A stretch of DNA of 64,000 bases from positions 1 to 64,000 of the forward strand of contig JBFMCV010000001.1 in assembly GCA_040754335.1 (NCBI GenBank), given 5' to 3'. The notes beneath the pieces are model-generated. The model made no database searches. It was not told where the DNA came from and saw only the letters and a list, made by a program, of their open reading frames with translations. Both the position numbers and the translations under genes were made by a program. Origin of the DNA: Thermodesulfobacteriota bacterium (GTDB lineage: Bacteria; Desulfobacterota_D; UBA1144; Nemesobacterales; UBA2774). The number at the start of each line of letters is the position of its first letter. Within the stretch, counting starts at the first letter, position 1. Of the stretch, positions 56,049 to 63,647 are shown piece by piece.

Positions 56049-57110
56049 TTAGTAACCGGGCCCGGTCGTGCTGAGCTTGATCCTGTATACAGCCGTGCTT
56101 GCGGTTATGTAGAGGGAGGAGCCGTCATCGCCCCAATTCACGTTCGAAGTCGGCACGCCCGTCCTTATGGTGCCGAGGTGCGTCGCGTCGGGAGAGAATA
56201 TATATACGCCGCCCGGTCCCGCACCGAACACATTGCCGTGCTTATCCGTTTTCATTCCGTCAGGCGCGCCTTTATTCGTTCTTGCGAATTCCGCAGCATC
56301 GTGGAATACCCTTCCGTTCGAGATCGTACCGTCGTCGTTGACGTCATACGCGAGCCATGCTGGCCTCTCCGGGCTTACGTCCGTGATATACAGGGTTTTT
56401 TCGTCCGGAGAGAACGCGATGCCGTTAGGCGCTTTGATCCCGGAAGTGATTAAAGTAACACGCCCGTCTGCGGAGACCCTGTACACGCCCTGGAAGGGGA
56501 GCTCTTTTGCCGGGTCGTCGAACGTTCCGGGGAGGCCGAAGGGCGGGTCTGTGAAATATAGGTCGCCGTTTGATTTCAATACGAGGTCGTTAGGGCTGTT
56601 GAGCCTTTTCCCCTCGTACTTATCTATCACCACTGTTTTTGTTCCGTCTTCCTGCAGTTTGGTGATCCGTCTGTCTCCGTGCTCTGCGAGGAGGAGCATT
56701 CCCGCTCCATCCATAGCGAGGCCGTTCGAGCCGGGCTCTTTTCCATTAAACGGCTCTTTTCCAGTATAACCGCTCGGTTTGAGAAAGAGGGAGACACCCT
56801 TCCCATCTTCCCACTTGAATACCGCGTTATTCGGGATATCCGAGAAGAGGAGGAATCCGCCTTCCTTATTCCAGACGGGCCCTTCGACCCACGCGAAGCC
56901 GTCGGCGATTTTCTCGAGCGTCGCGTCTTTGGGGATAATGGCATTGATCCGCGGGTCGAGTCTTTGAATTTTGGTTACGGTGGGCGGCGGCTCGTCAGCA
57001 CCGAAGGAAGGTTCTGTGAATAAGGATAAAAAAGCCGCTGCATATAACATGAGGGTTATATGCAGCAGCCTTAAAGTGGTTTTCAGTCCGTACCTCTTCG
57101 AGTGAGGCAT
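56049..57110 (-). CDS. SMP-30/gluconolactonase family protein 1
   Basis: From ATG 57110 the protein is 353 residues. A signal peptide lies around residues 8-38 (TTLRLLHITLMLYAAAFLSL then PSFGA). The six-bladed propeller shows ADGFAWVEGPVWNKEGGFLLF, RLNSPNDLVLKSNGDLYFTDPP and KAPNGIAFSPDEKTLYITD; Glu in EGP, Asn in SPND and Asp are metal ligands of calcium or zinc lactonases. It probably hydrolyses sugar lactones in the periplasm. Its start lies two bases after the msrB stop. A longer frame starts at 57200 without support. Confidence 0.9.
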   Translation of the reverse strand: MPHSKRYGLKTTLRLLHITLMLYAAAFLSLFTEPSFGADEPPPTVTKIQRLDPRINAIIPKDATLEKIADGFAWVEGPVWNKEGGFLLFSDIPNNAVFKWEDGKGVSLFLKPSGYTGKEPFNGKEPGSNGLAMDGAGMLLLAEHGDRRITKLQEDGTKTVVIDKYEGKRLNSPNDLVLKSNGDLYFTDPPFGLPGTFDDPAKELPFQGVYRVSADGRVTLITSGIKAPNGIAFSPDEKTLYITDVSPERPAWLAYDVNDDGTISNGRVFHDAAEFARTNKGAPDGMKTDKHGNVFGAGPGGVYIFSPDATHLGTIRTGVPTSNVNWGDDGSSLYITASTAVYRIKLSTTGPGY

Positions 57111-57112
57111 AA

Positions 57113-57748
57113 TTATTCGAATATCACGATATATTCTTCGTACCCTTCCTTTTTCAGGTCCTCTTTGGGTATGAATCGGAGCGATGCAGAGTTGATGCAA
57201 TACCTAAGTCCTGTCGGGGCGGGGCCGTCGTCGAACACGTGTCCTAGGTGCGAGTCGGCTTCCTTGCTCCTCACTTCTATCCTTCTCACGAGCATGCTGT
57301 TGTCCGTCACCTCGACTATATTCTCTGCCGCGAGAGGCTTCGAGAAGCTCGGCCATCCAGTGCCCGAGTCGTACTTGTCTTTCGAGCTGAATAGGGGCTC
57401 TCCTGATACTATGTCCACGTATATTCCTTCCTTGTGGTTGTCCCAGTATTCGTTATTGAACGGCCTTTCCGTCCCGCTTTCCTGGGTGACCTGATACTGG
57501 AGCGGGGTGAGCTTCTTCTTTAACTCCTCTTTGGAAGGCTTTACAAAACCGCCATTCGTATCTGCCGGTTTACTCGCTTTATCCCCGCTATCGCTGTTAT
57601 TCGTTGATGCATCGCTCACGGTCTGATCGGAGCTGTCCTCGGCGCGCATAATCCTGTCGATATCCAGCCAGTTCAAAGCTGCGAAGATCGCGACGATTAC
57701 CGCCACTGCTAATACTGTCGTTTTAATCATCTTAAGTACCCTCTCCAT
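57113..57748 (-). CDS. msrB: Membrane-anchored methionine (R)-sulfoxide reductase
   Basis: This 211-residue protein has an N-terminal transmembrane anchor (about 9-27), a Ser/Asp linker and an MsrB domain: [56 protein letters not shown] and [11 protein letters not shown] with catalytic Cys184. The CxxC zinc pairs common in MsrB are absent (the position reads [11 protein letters not shown]). It would repair oxidised periplasmic proteins. It lies two bases upstream of the SMP-30 gene, so oxidised-protein repair may accompany periplasmic oxidase activity. Resolving Cys is not obvious. Confidence 0.93.
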   Translation of the reverse strand: MERVLKMIKTTVLAVAVIVAIFAALNWLDIDRIMRAEDSSDQTVSDASTNNSDSGDKASKPADTNGGFVKPSKEELKKKLTPLQYQVTQESGTERPFNNEYWDNHKEGIYVDIVSGEPLFSSKDKYDSGTGWPSFSKPLAAENIVEVTDNSMLVRRIEVRSKEADSHLGHVFDDGPAPTGLRYCINSASLRFIPKEDLKKEGYEEYIVIFE

Positions 57749-57842
57749 ATTGGTTTATAAATCTTAACCTATCTATACGGAAGCCGGGCGTATTTGGATT
57801 TCTGCCTTACTGTTAATTTCCCGGGTTCTGCGATCAATTGTC

Positions 57843-58481
57843 TTATCTGGATGCGGCTTGCGGAGACAGCTTCCCCGTGAGAGTATAAAACGGAAGAAGT
57901 AGAGCATAGACAATGAGGAGTATCTCGACGCTCCAGAAACAGACGAGCATCGCTATAGTCGCGATTACGGGGATTATGAGGAATCTGAAACGGACGGAGT
58001 CCGCATATTCGCGGGTTACGAAGTCCGCCATAAGGTCGGGCTTCGAGCTCGCATAGACCCACTGGAAATAGAGCGTCCATCCTATGAGGGTGAGGTTGGC
58101 CCCGAAGAACAGCGGTGCTATCTGGGTCTGACCGAACGAGTTAATAAGGCTCGTCGAGAAAGGGAGAAGCGAAACGAACATGAAGAAAAGTATATTCAGC
58201 CAGAGGAGCGTACGGTCAGAGTGTCTTATCGAATGATACATGTAGTGATGCGCCACCCAGTAAATTCCGAGGCCGATGAAGCTTACGACGTAAGAGAGGA
58301 ACATGGGCCACATCTCGAAGAGCGCGGGAGCGAGCTGGATATTGGAGGCGTGCCGGGGAAGGTCGGAGGTCTTGAGCTCGAATACGAGGAGCGTCATGAC
58401 GATTGCGAATATACCGTCGCTGAGCGCTTCGATCCTGTTCTTCCCTAATTCAAATGGTTTTGCTTGTATATTCATTGACAT
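57843..58481 (-). CDS. TMEM175-family (DUF1211) membrane protein
   Basis: This 212-residue protein starts with the family motif NRIEALSDGIFAIVMTLLVFEL (about 15-36, shown partly as SDGIFAI), then five more hydrophobic spans. The TMEM175 family forms potassium-selective leak channels; bacterial members form tetramers with six spans. HHYMYHSIRHSD and WAHH-like residues lie in the first loops. It lies 52 bases downstream of the YkgB-like gene and 94 bases upstream of msrB. Physiological role here unknown. Confidence 0.88.
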   Translation of the reverse strand: MSMNIQAKPFELGKNRIEALSDGIFAIVMTLLVFELKTSDLPRHASNIQLAPALFEMWPMFLSYVVSFIGLGIYWVAHHYMYHSIRHSDRTLLWLNILFFMFVSLLPFSTSLINSFGQTQIAPLFFGANLTLIGWTLYFQWVYASSKPDLMADFVTREYADSVRFRFLIIPVIATIAMLVCFWSVEILLIVYALLLPFYTLTGKLSPQAASR

Positions 58482-58533
58482 AATTCCCCGTTGGTAAGTT
58501 CTCTTTTGCCGGACGGCGGACTGTCGTCCGCGG

Positions 58534-59037
58534 TCATCTTGTTTCCTTCAGCGATTCGCCTAAAGACCATACCGAAGCCCCCAGGAAAAGGAGGTCTTTT
58601 ATTAACGACCCGCCGGCCGGAGAAAGAGCGGGGAAGCCGCCGAGGGCGGGCTCCCAACCGGGCAGCGTGAAGATAAACGATAAGGTTGTGAGGAACGTGC
58701 AGGCGGCGAGTGCGCTGCCCAAAGTGCAAATCCTCGGACTAACAGGCCTCATCGCAATCATAAGGGCTATGACGATCTCGAACGTTCCCAGCAGATTCGA
58801 TACGGTCCTGACGCTAAGTATTCCGTACATCCAGCTCATAACCGGATTAGACGCTATGAGCGGCTGAATGGTTTCGGCTTCGTAAGCAGTGAACTTCATC
58901 GCTCCGATCCAGATCAGGATGAGCACGACACTATACCGGAGCATAATCTCGCCCGACCTCTGGATCATTAATCCCGACGGCTGAAATTTATTAAATGTGT
59001 AGGAGTCTTCTCTCAACTGCAACTGATTTTCCTGCAA
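58534..59037 (-). CDS. YkgB/DUF417 family membrane protein (RclC-like)
   Basis: This 167-residue protein has four hydrophobic spans. The family signature lies around residues 33-75: LRYSVVLILIWIGAMKFTAYEAE and SNPVMSWMYGILSVRTVSNLLG. In E. coli RclC (YkgB) is induced by reactive chlorine and protects the envelope. About 30 polar residues precede the first span. It lies 16 bases after the nucleotidyltransferase gene and probably in its operon. Function by homology only, but the neighbouring MsrB supports an oxidative-stress theme. Confidence 0.88.
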   Translation of the reverse strand: MQENQLQLREDSYTFNKFQPSGLMIQRSGEIMLRYSVVLILIWIGAMKFTAYEAETIQPLIASNPVMSWMYGILSVRTVSNLLGTFEIVIALMIAMRPVSPRICTLGSALAACTFLTTLSFIFTLPGWEPALGGFPALSPAGGSLIKDLLFLGASVWSLGESLKETR

Positions 59038-59053
59038 TTGATTAATAGTCCGG

Positions 59054-60052
59054 TTACGCTATCTTACGGGTGAGGTTCCCTTTCTTGTGGCTCCATTCGG
59101 TCATGATGCCGATGTTCTCGAGTGTCGAAAGGACGCGTCCGGGCTCGCCCAGGTCGCTCCACTCGACGTCTTTTACTGCTAGGGTCAGGAGGTCCTCAGT
59201 CGATACCTCGAGTACTCTATGCGAGAAATTCGCAGGGGTTAGTCTTTCATAGATGTAATCTATTGCGTCGCTCTCCTCGGGGGTGCCTATCGTGTCGGAA
59301 ACTCTCAGGAAGTCGCGATAAAGAGCCGGGACCGACCTCCCGATCATTTCCAGGAAAGAGGACACTTTTCCTGTCATGACGAAGCTGTTCCAGAGGCAGC
59401 CTTTGTCGAACAGCTCTGCCGCTCTGGATTTATCGGGCTTTTCCCAGAACCGCTTGACCCGCTTGAGCGGGCTTTGCATTTTCTCGGCGGACAGCTGACA
59501 GGGCTCGATCCAGCCGTATTCCGTTTCAGCCGAGCTCGGCGTGATCCCCAGGAGGACGATCATTCCAGGCTGCCGTTCAATGCCTTCGAAGGCGGTCTCT
59601 ACCTGTTTCATGAAAATACAGTCGTCGGACAGGTAATGGTCGGAGGGAAAGAACGTGACCGAGGCATCGGGATCTACCTTCGCGATCCGGAGAAGGCTGT
59701 ACAGGATCGCGGGCGCGGTGCCGAGGTTGGCAGGCTGGTCAACGAACCGGCTCCTCTCGAATTTATCGAAGAGGTAGCCGTAAAACTTTTCGTGCGTCCG
59801 TGTGACTGAGAGGAGTATGTTGCTCCGCGGAATCCCGCTCTCGACGCGCCTCACGGTCCTTTCGAGTAGCGACTCGTCTCCCAGTATATGGCAGAATTGC
59901 TTCGGCCTTTCATCTCCCGAAATTATTCTCGTCAGCGAGCGGAGCCTCGTGCCGTCGCCTCCTGCTAAAATAATGCCCCATCTATGGCCTTCGGAAGTGA
60001 CTTTGCCGCTGCGATGATTGGATTTATGAGGTGCATTGAAGCGTGCTTTCAT
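59054..60052 (-). CDS. Mannose-1-phosphate guanylyltransferase-like nucleotidyltransferase
   Basis: This 332-residue protein has the nucleotide-binding start WGIILAGGDGTRLRSLTRII, then RPKQFCHILGDESLLERTVRR, SVTFFPSDHYLSD, GWIEP, KRFWEKPDKSRAAELF and CLWNSFV, as in GMP (ManC without the isomerase domain) and related NDP-sugar enzymes. It would make GDP-mannose or a similar donor in the cytoplasm. It lies 36 bases after the second SMP-30 gene. N terminus has about 25 extra basic residues. Substrate sugar is not settled by sequence. Confidence 0.87.
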   Translation of the reverse strand: MKARFNAPHKSNHRSGKVTSEGHRWGIILAGGDGTRLRSLTRIISGDERPKQFCHILGDESLLERTVRRVESGIPRSNILLSVTRTHEKFYGYLFDKFERSRFVDQPANLGTAPAILYSLLRIAKVDPDASVTFFPSDHYLSDDCIFMKQVETAFEGIERQPGMIVLLGITPSSAETEYGWIEPCQLSAEKMQSPLKRVKRFWEKPDKSRAAELFDKGCLWNSFVMTGKVSSFLEMIGRSVPALYRDFLRVSDTIGTPEESDAIDYIYERLTPANFSHRVLEVSTEDLLTLAVKDVEWSDLGEPGRVLSTLENIGIMTEWSHKKGNLTRKIA

Positions 60053-60088
60053 GTGGGTGTCCTTGAGATTTAAATACTTAAATTTTTT

Positions 60089-61729
60089 CTAATTATAATG
60101 CGCTTTTGCTCCCTGTATACCGAGACGCATCATGTAGAGCCCGCTCTGGGCGCATAAAAACAGGGTCTTTCCGTCCTCCCCTCCCCAGGCCACGTTGTGT
60201 ATGTGTTGTGGAGCGATGATAGTTCCTAAATGCTTCCCCTCGCTTGAAATCACCCAGAGTCCGCCAGGGCCAGATACATACAGGTTCCCGTTGGAATCGA
60301 CTTTAATCCCGTCTATCGCGTCCTCTCCGGGCGCGCCGGTCATATCGAAGAAGCGCTCACCATCGGAGAGCGTGCCGTCCTCCATGGCTTCGTACCGCAT
60401 TACGACCTTGTTCTCCGGATCCCAGTTCCCTACGTAAAGATATTTTTCATCGGGAGAGAAGGCAATACCGTTAGGCCCTTTGAGATCCTTATTGAGTAAG
60501 GTTATCTCGCCATCCGGTGAAATCCGGTATACGCCGCTCCATGGAATTTCTTTTCTCGGGTCGTTCTCGAACATGGGCAGACCGAACGGAGGGTCCGTGA
60601 AATATACCGAGCCGTCGGACTTGTAAACGAGATCGTTCGGGCTGTTTAATCTCTTGCCCTCGAAGCTCTCGGCAAGGACTGTGACGGTCCCGTCTTTCTC
60701 TATTCTCGAAACCCTGTGGTTTCCGTGCTCGTCTACGGTAAGCCTGCCTTCATTGTCGAGTGCGAGCCCGTTCGAGCCGGGCTGAGTGTATTCTCCGATG
60801 TCGGAGCCCGAATAGCCGCTCGGCTTCCTGAATTCGGTAAGCTCACCGTCTTTCGAGTATTTATAGATAATATTGCTGTTGGGGTCGCTGAAGAGGAGGT
60901 ATTCGCCGTCCTTTACCCAGACAGGGCCCTCTGTGAATTTGAAGCCTTCGGCGAGCTTGAATATCTTCGGATTGGGCCCTGCGATAGCGTCCATGGCCGG
61001 GTCCAGTCTTATTACTTCCACGTTCACTTCAGACGGTTTTAACGCTACGGGGGATTCGGTGCCCGGATAGAATTCGAGCTTCGCATCTCTCATCCATATA
61101 AAATTGGTAGGCGGGTTCGATATAGGGCCGTTCATACCGAATACGGCGATCTGGATGGTATCGCCGGTCTTCACGCCGCGTCCGATGACGAGCCTGTTGG
61201 GTGCGTTCCATCCGGCAACGACTGAGCCGCCCTCCTGGCCGAGGTGACGCGCGAGCTCGCCGTTTACCCAGACCTCGGCGTAGTCGTCTATTGCGGTCTC
61301 GAACACGACAGTCGAGCCTGCGGTAGCGTACCCGTCTACGCTTTCGGGGATCGTTACCCTGATCCTGTACCAGTTAAAGCATATCCTTCCGGTCGAGCGG
61401 CGCTTGTTGAGCGTCCCGGGTGCGATCTTGTCCCATTTCGAGTCGTCATAGTCCGCTCCGCCCGCTTTAGGGGTGTAGTCGTATGTCTTGACTGCCTCTC
61501 CCGTGGGCTGACCGTCTGCGCCAGGGCCTTTGAACTCGACTTCAGTTATCTCGACATCGCTGTAGAGCCATTGTCCTTTTACGAGCTCCACTCCCGCCGA
61601 AGTCGTGAGGTCTATCACAGCGGAAGGTTTTCCCGTCGGCACGTCGGCTGACGTCGTGCCGTGAGCAGCGAGGGCGGAAATGATCGACAGGAGGAATGCG
61701 GCGGTATATATGATCGATTCGAGTCTCAT
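60089..61729 (-). CDS. SMP-30/gluconolactonase with extra N-terminal domain
   Basis: This 546-residue protein has a signal peptide (about 1-26). About 35-225 is a jelly-roll-like domain with ICFNWYRIRVTIPESVDGYA, FETAIDDYAEVWVNGELARH and APNRLVIGRGVKTGD, similar to sugar-binding domains of GH2 enzymes. A SMP-30 propeller follows (about 240-535) with FTEGPVWVKDGEYLLFSD, SPNDLVYKSDGSVYFTDPPFG and GPNGIAFSPDEKYLYVGN. It likely binds a polysaccharide and hydrolyses a lactone in the periplasm. The start overlaps the HbpS-like stop by four bases (ATGA). Confidence 0.9.
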   Translation of the reverse strand: MRLESIIYTAAFLLSIISALAAHGTTSADVPTGKPSAVIDLTTSAGVELVKGQWLYSDVEITEVEFKGPGADGQPTGEAVKTYDYTPKAGGADYDDSKWDKIAPGTLNKRRSTGRICFNWYRIRVTIPESVDGYATAGSTVVFETAIDDYAEVWVNGELARHLGQEGGSVVAGWNAPNRLVIGRGVKTGDTIQIAVFGMNGPISNPPTNFIWMRDAKLEFYPGTESPVALKPSEVNVEVIRLDPAMDAIAGPNPKIFKLAEGFKFTEGPVWVKDGEYLLFSDPNSNIIYKYSKDGELTEFRKPSGYSGSDIGEYTQPGSNGLALDNEGRLTVDEHGNHRVSRIEKDGTVTVLAESFEGKRLNSPNDLVYKSDGSVYFTDPPFGLPMFENDPRKEIPWSGVYRISPDGEITLLNKDLKGPNGIAFSPDEKYLYVGNWDPENKVVMRYEAMEDGTLSDGERFFDMTGAPGEDAIDGIKVDSNGNLYVSGPGGLWVISSEGKHLGTIIAPQHIHNVAWGGEDGKTLFLCAQSGLYMMRLGIQGAKAHYN

Positions 61730-62229
61730 TGTATTTCTCCGGAAACCGTTTTATCGCTGACTGCCGAGGCGCCCACGAGAGCGATCTCCTCGTCTTCCTG
61801 GGGGGTGTTCCCGCTTACGCCGATCGCGCCTACGACCTTTCCTTCAATTATTATCGGTATGCCTCCCTGGAGAGGTGTTGCGCCTGGAAGCGCGAGCGCC
61901 GCAACGCGTCCGTCCCGTATTTGGTCTTCGAAGACCTTGCTCGGCCTCCTGAATATCGCGGCTGTGCGGGCCTTTCCTATACCCACTTCGACGCTCGCGA
62001 CCTGTGTATCGTCGAGGCGCTCGAGGAGTATTAACTGCCCGCCGTCGTCGACGACTGCGATCACCACGGTCGCGCCCCTTTTTGCCGCTTCCATCTCCGC
62101 TGCCTCAACTGCCTTCTTCGCGGCGCTGAGTGTGAGGACAGGCTTGGTAGGGGTTTCAGCCTGTGCCGAGAGTGCTGCAGGAAGTAGAAATATTAAGAGC
62201 ATAGTTATTAGTTTCGTTCTCATTTGCAT
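61726..62229 (-). CDS. Exported HbpS/GlcG-family protein
   Basis: This 167-residue protein has a signal peptide (about 1-24) and a GlcG/HbpS domain: LTLSAAKKAVEAAEMEAAKRG, VVIAVVDDGGQLILLERLDD, FRRPSKVFEDQIRDG, ATPLQGGIPIIIEGKVVGAIGVSG. HbpS of Streptomyces binds haem and protects against haem and peroxide stress. Other GlcG proteins occur with glycolate or sugar oxidation genes. It overlaps the second SMP-30 gene by four bases and lies 13 bases after the HbpS-cupin gene. Function inferred from family. Confidence 0.9.
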   Translation of the reverse strand: MQMRTKLITMLLIFLLPAALSAQAETPTKPVLTLSAAKKAVEAAEMEAAKRGATVVIAVVDDGGQLILLERLDDTQVASVEVGIGKARTAAIFRRPSKVFEDQIRDGRVAALALPGATPLQGGIPIIIEGKVVGAIGVSGNTPQEDEEIALVGASAVSDKTVSGEIQ

Positions 62230-62242
62230 TTTCTCCCCGGAA

Positions 62243-63103
62243 TTAACCGACCTTGACGACGTAATAGAGTACGGGCCCTTTCACGTCCTTAAACCAGTGC
62301 GGGACTCCTGCGGGCACTATAATAACGTCGCCAGGATTGATGTCGCGAGTTTCGCCGCCGGATATCTCCTTCCCGCGTATCTCGTCGGGCGCTGTCGTCT
62401 TTCCTTCGACCACTGTCCCGCCGGTTACGAGCGTTGCAGACCCTTCTAGGACGTAGATGATGTCCGTATCTTTAGTATGGATCTCGGCGACGCCCGGCTC
62501 TGTCCTCCGGCTCGCGTGTACTTTATAACCCGCGACTTCCGTGAGCGGCACGCCCTTGGCGAATGCCGCCGAGACCTTGCTGTTGTCGAAGTACGTGACG
62601 GGACCTGGATTCGCCGCACCTGTCTCCATCGTCATTAAAGCATTTGCCCCGGCTATCGCGAGCTCTTCGTCCTGCTGGGCGCTCGCAGCACCGCTCACTC
62701 CGACGGCACCAACTATCTCCCCGTCGATGGTTATCGGCACCCCGCCCTGGAGAGGGGTGAAATCCTGCAAGGCGACCATGCTGGTGCGTCCGTTCTTTAT
62801 CACGTCCTCAAAGAATTTCGTCGGCTTTTTAAAGAGCGCAGCCGTCTTCGCCTTGCCGATCGATATATTCGCTCCGGCCGCGAATGTGCCGTCCAGCCGC
62901 TCAAGTGCCACGAGGTTCCCCCCGTCGTCCACTACTGCTATAACCCCGCCCGGGGCGTTTAATCTCTCGGCTTCGGCCTTTGCAGCCGCGATCACGGTGT
63001 TCGCGCCTTCGAGAGTGATCGATTTCTTCCCGGTGACCTGCGCGCCGGCAGATACAGCCGACGTTATGAACAGTACCGCTAATACCAGTTCCAGTATTCT
63101 CAT
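62243..63103 (-). CDS. Exported HbpS/GlcG domain fused to a cupin
   Basis: From ATG 63103 the protein is 286 residues with GGAGG eight bases upstream. After a signal (about 1-20) come an HbpS/GlcG domain (about 25-165: GGVIAVVDDGGNLVALERLD and DFTPLQGGVPITIDGEIVGAVG), a linker with TYFDNSKVSAAFAKGVPL, and a cupin barrel (about 175-286) with HTKDTDIIYVLEGSATLVTGG and VPAGVPHWFKDVKGP. Cupin metal ligands H and E are partly visible. A chain with both modules suggests metal or haem handling plus small-molecule sensing. It lies in an HbpS-HbpS tandem. Confidence 0.85.
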   Translation of the reverse strand: MRILELVLAVLFITSAVSAGAQVTGKKSITLEGANTVIAAAKAEAERLNAPGGVIAVVDDGGNLVALERLDGTFAAGANISIGKAKTAALFKKPTKFFEDVIKNGRTSMVALQDFTPLQGGVPITIDGEIVGAVGVSGAASAQQDEELAIAGANALMTMETGAANPGPVTYFDNSKVSAAFAKGVPLTEVAGYKVHASRRTEPGVAEIHTKDTDIIYVLEGSATLVTGGTVVEGKTTAPDEIRGKEISGGETRDINPGDVIIVPAGVPHWFKDVKGPVLYYVVKVG

Positions 63104-63199
63104 TTTCGATGCCTCCGATATCGTATTCCTCTTTCCCATTGTCGGACCGGAGGGACTCCGCTCCGGGAGCCCCGCCGATCGGTCTCGCTTTTTTTTACC

Positions 63200-63613
63200 C
63201 TAGTTCACGTGCTGAGCGAACGGTGCTTCCCCGAGCAGCGACTCCGCGTAAGCGCACCAGATCTGGACTTTCGCAACGTCCGGGACGTACGAAGGTACGG
63301 TGATCGACGTATTGATCTTGTCGCCCTTTATGGGCAGGCGCTGGAGAAGATAGACGTTCCCCTTCGAGTCGACTACCTGCCAGTGCGGGTCCGGAGTCTG
63401 GGGCACTACAAAATCGTCGGACAGCGTAAGGACTGTTTTGCCTCCCTCTTTGGTAAGGGTTACGGTCCCGCCGTTCACCTTTACGCCTGAGAAGGGCTGG
63501 GAAATCATCGAATCGGCTGCATAGCTGACCGCTGCTCCGGTCACCAGCATGAGAACCATAATCACCGAGACGACGCGTGACTTGAGACCTGCCGAATTTA
63601 AGATTCTGAGCAT
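63200..63613 (-). CDS. Exported DM13-like protein
   Basis: This 137-residue protein has a signal peptide (about 1-32, VVSVIMVLMLVTGAAVSYAA). The mature part has FSGVKVNGGTVTLTKEGGKTV, SDDFVVPQTPDPHWQVVDSK, SITVPSYVPDVAKVQIWCAYA and ESLLGEAPF. The last part aligns by eye with the DM13 protein at 55396 (SVTIWCKRFGVNFGTAP), with the Cys kept, so it is probably DM13-related. It lies 34 bases downstream of the aquaporin gene and about 97 bases before HbpS-cupin, in one - strand run. Function inferred as redox-related. Confidence 0.72.
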   Translation of the reverse strand: MLRILNSAGLKSRVVSVIMVLMLVTGAAVSYAADSMISQPFSGVKVNGGTVTLTKEGGKTVLTLSDDFVVPQTPDPHWQVVDSKGNVYLLQRLPIKGDKINTSITVPSYVPDVAKVQIWCAYAESLLGEAPFAQHVN

Positions 63614-63647
63614 TGTACTTCCTCCTGTGTAATTGGTTTTTATTCTC

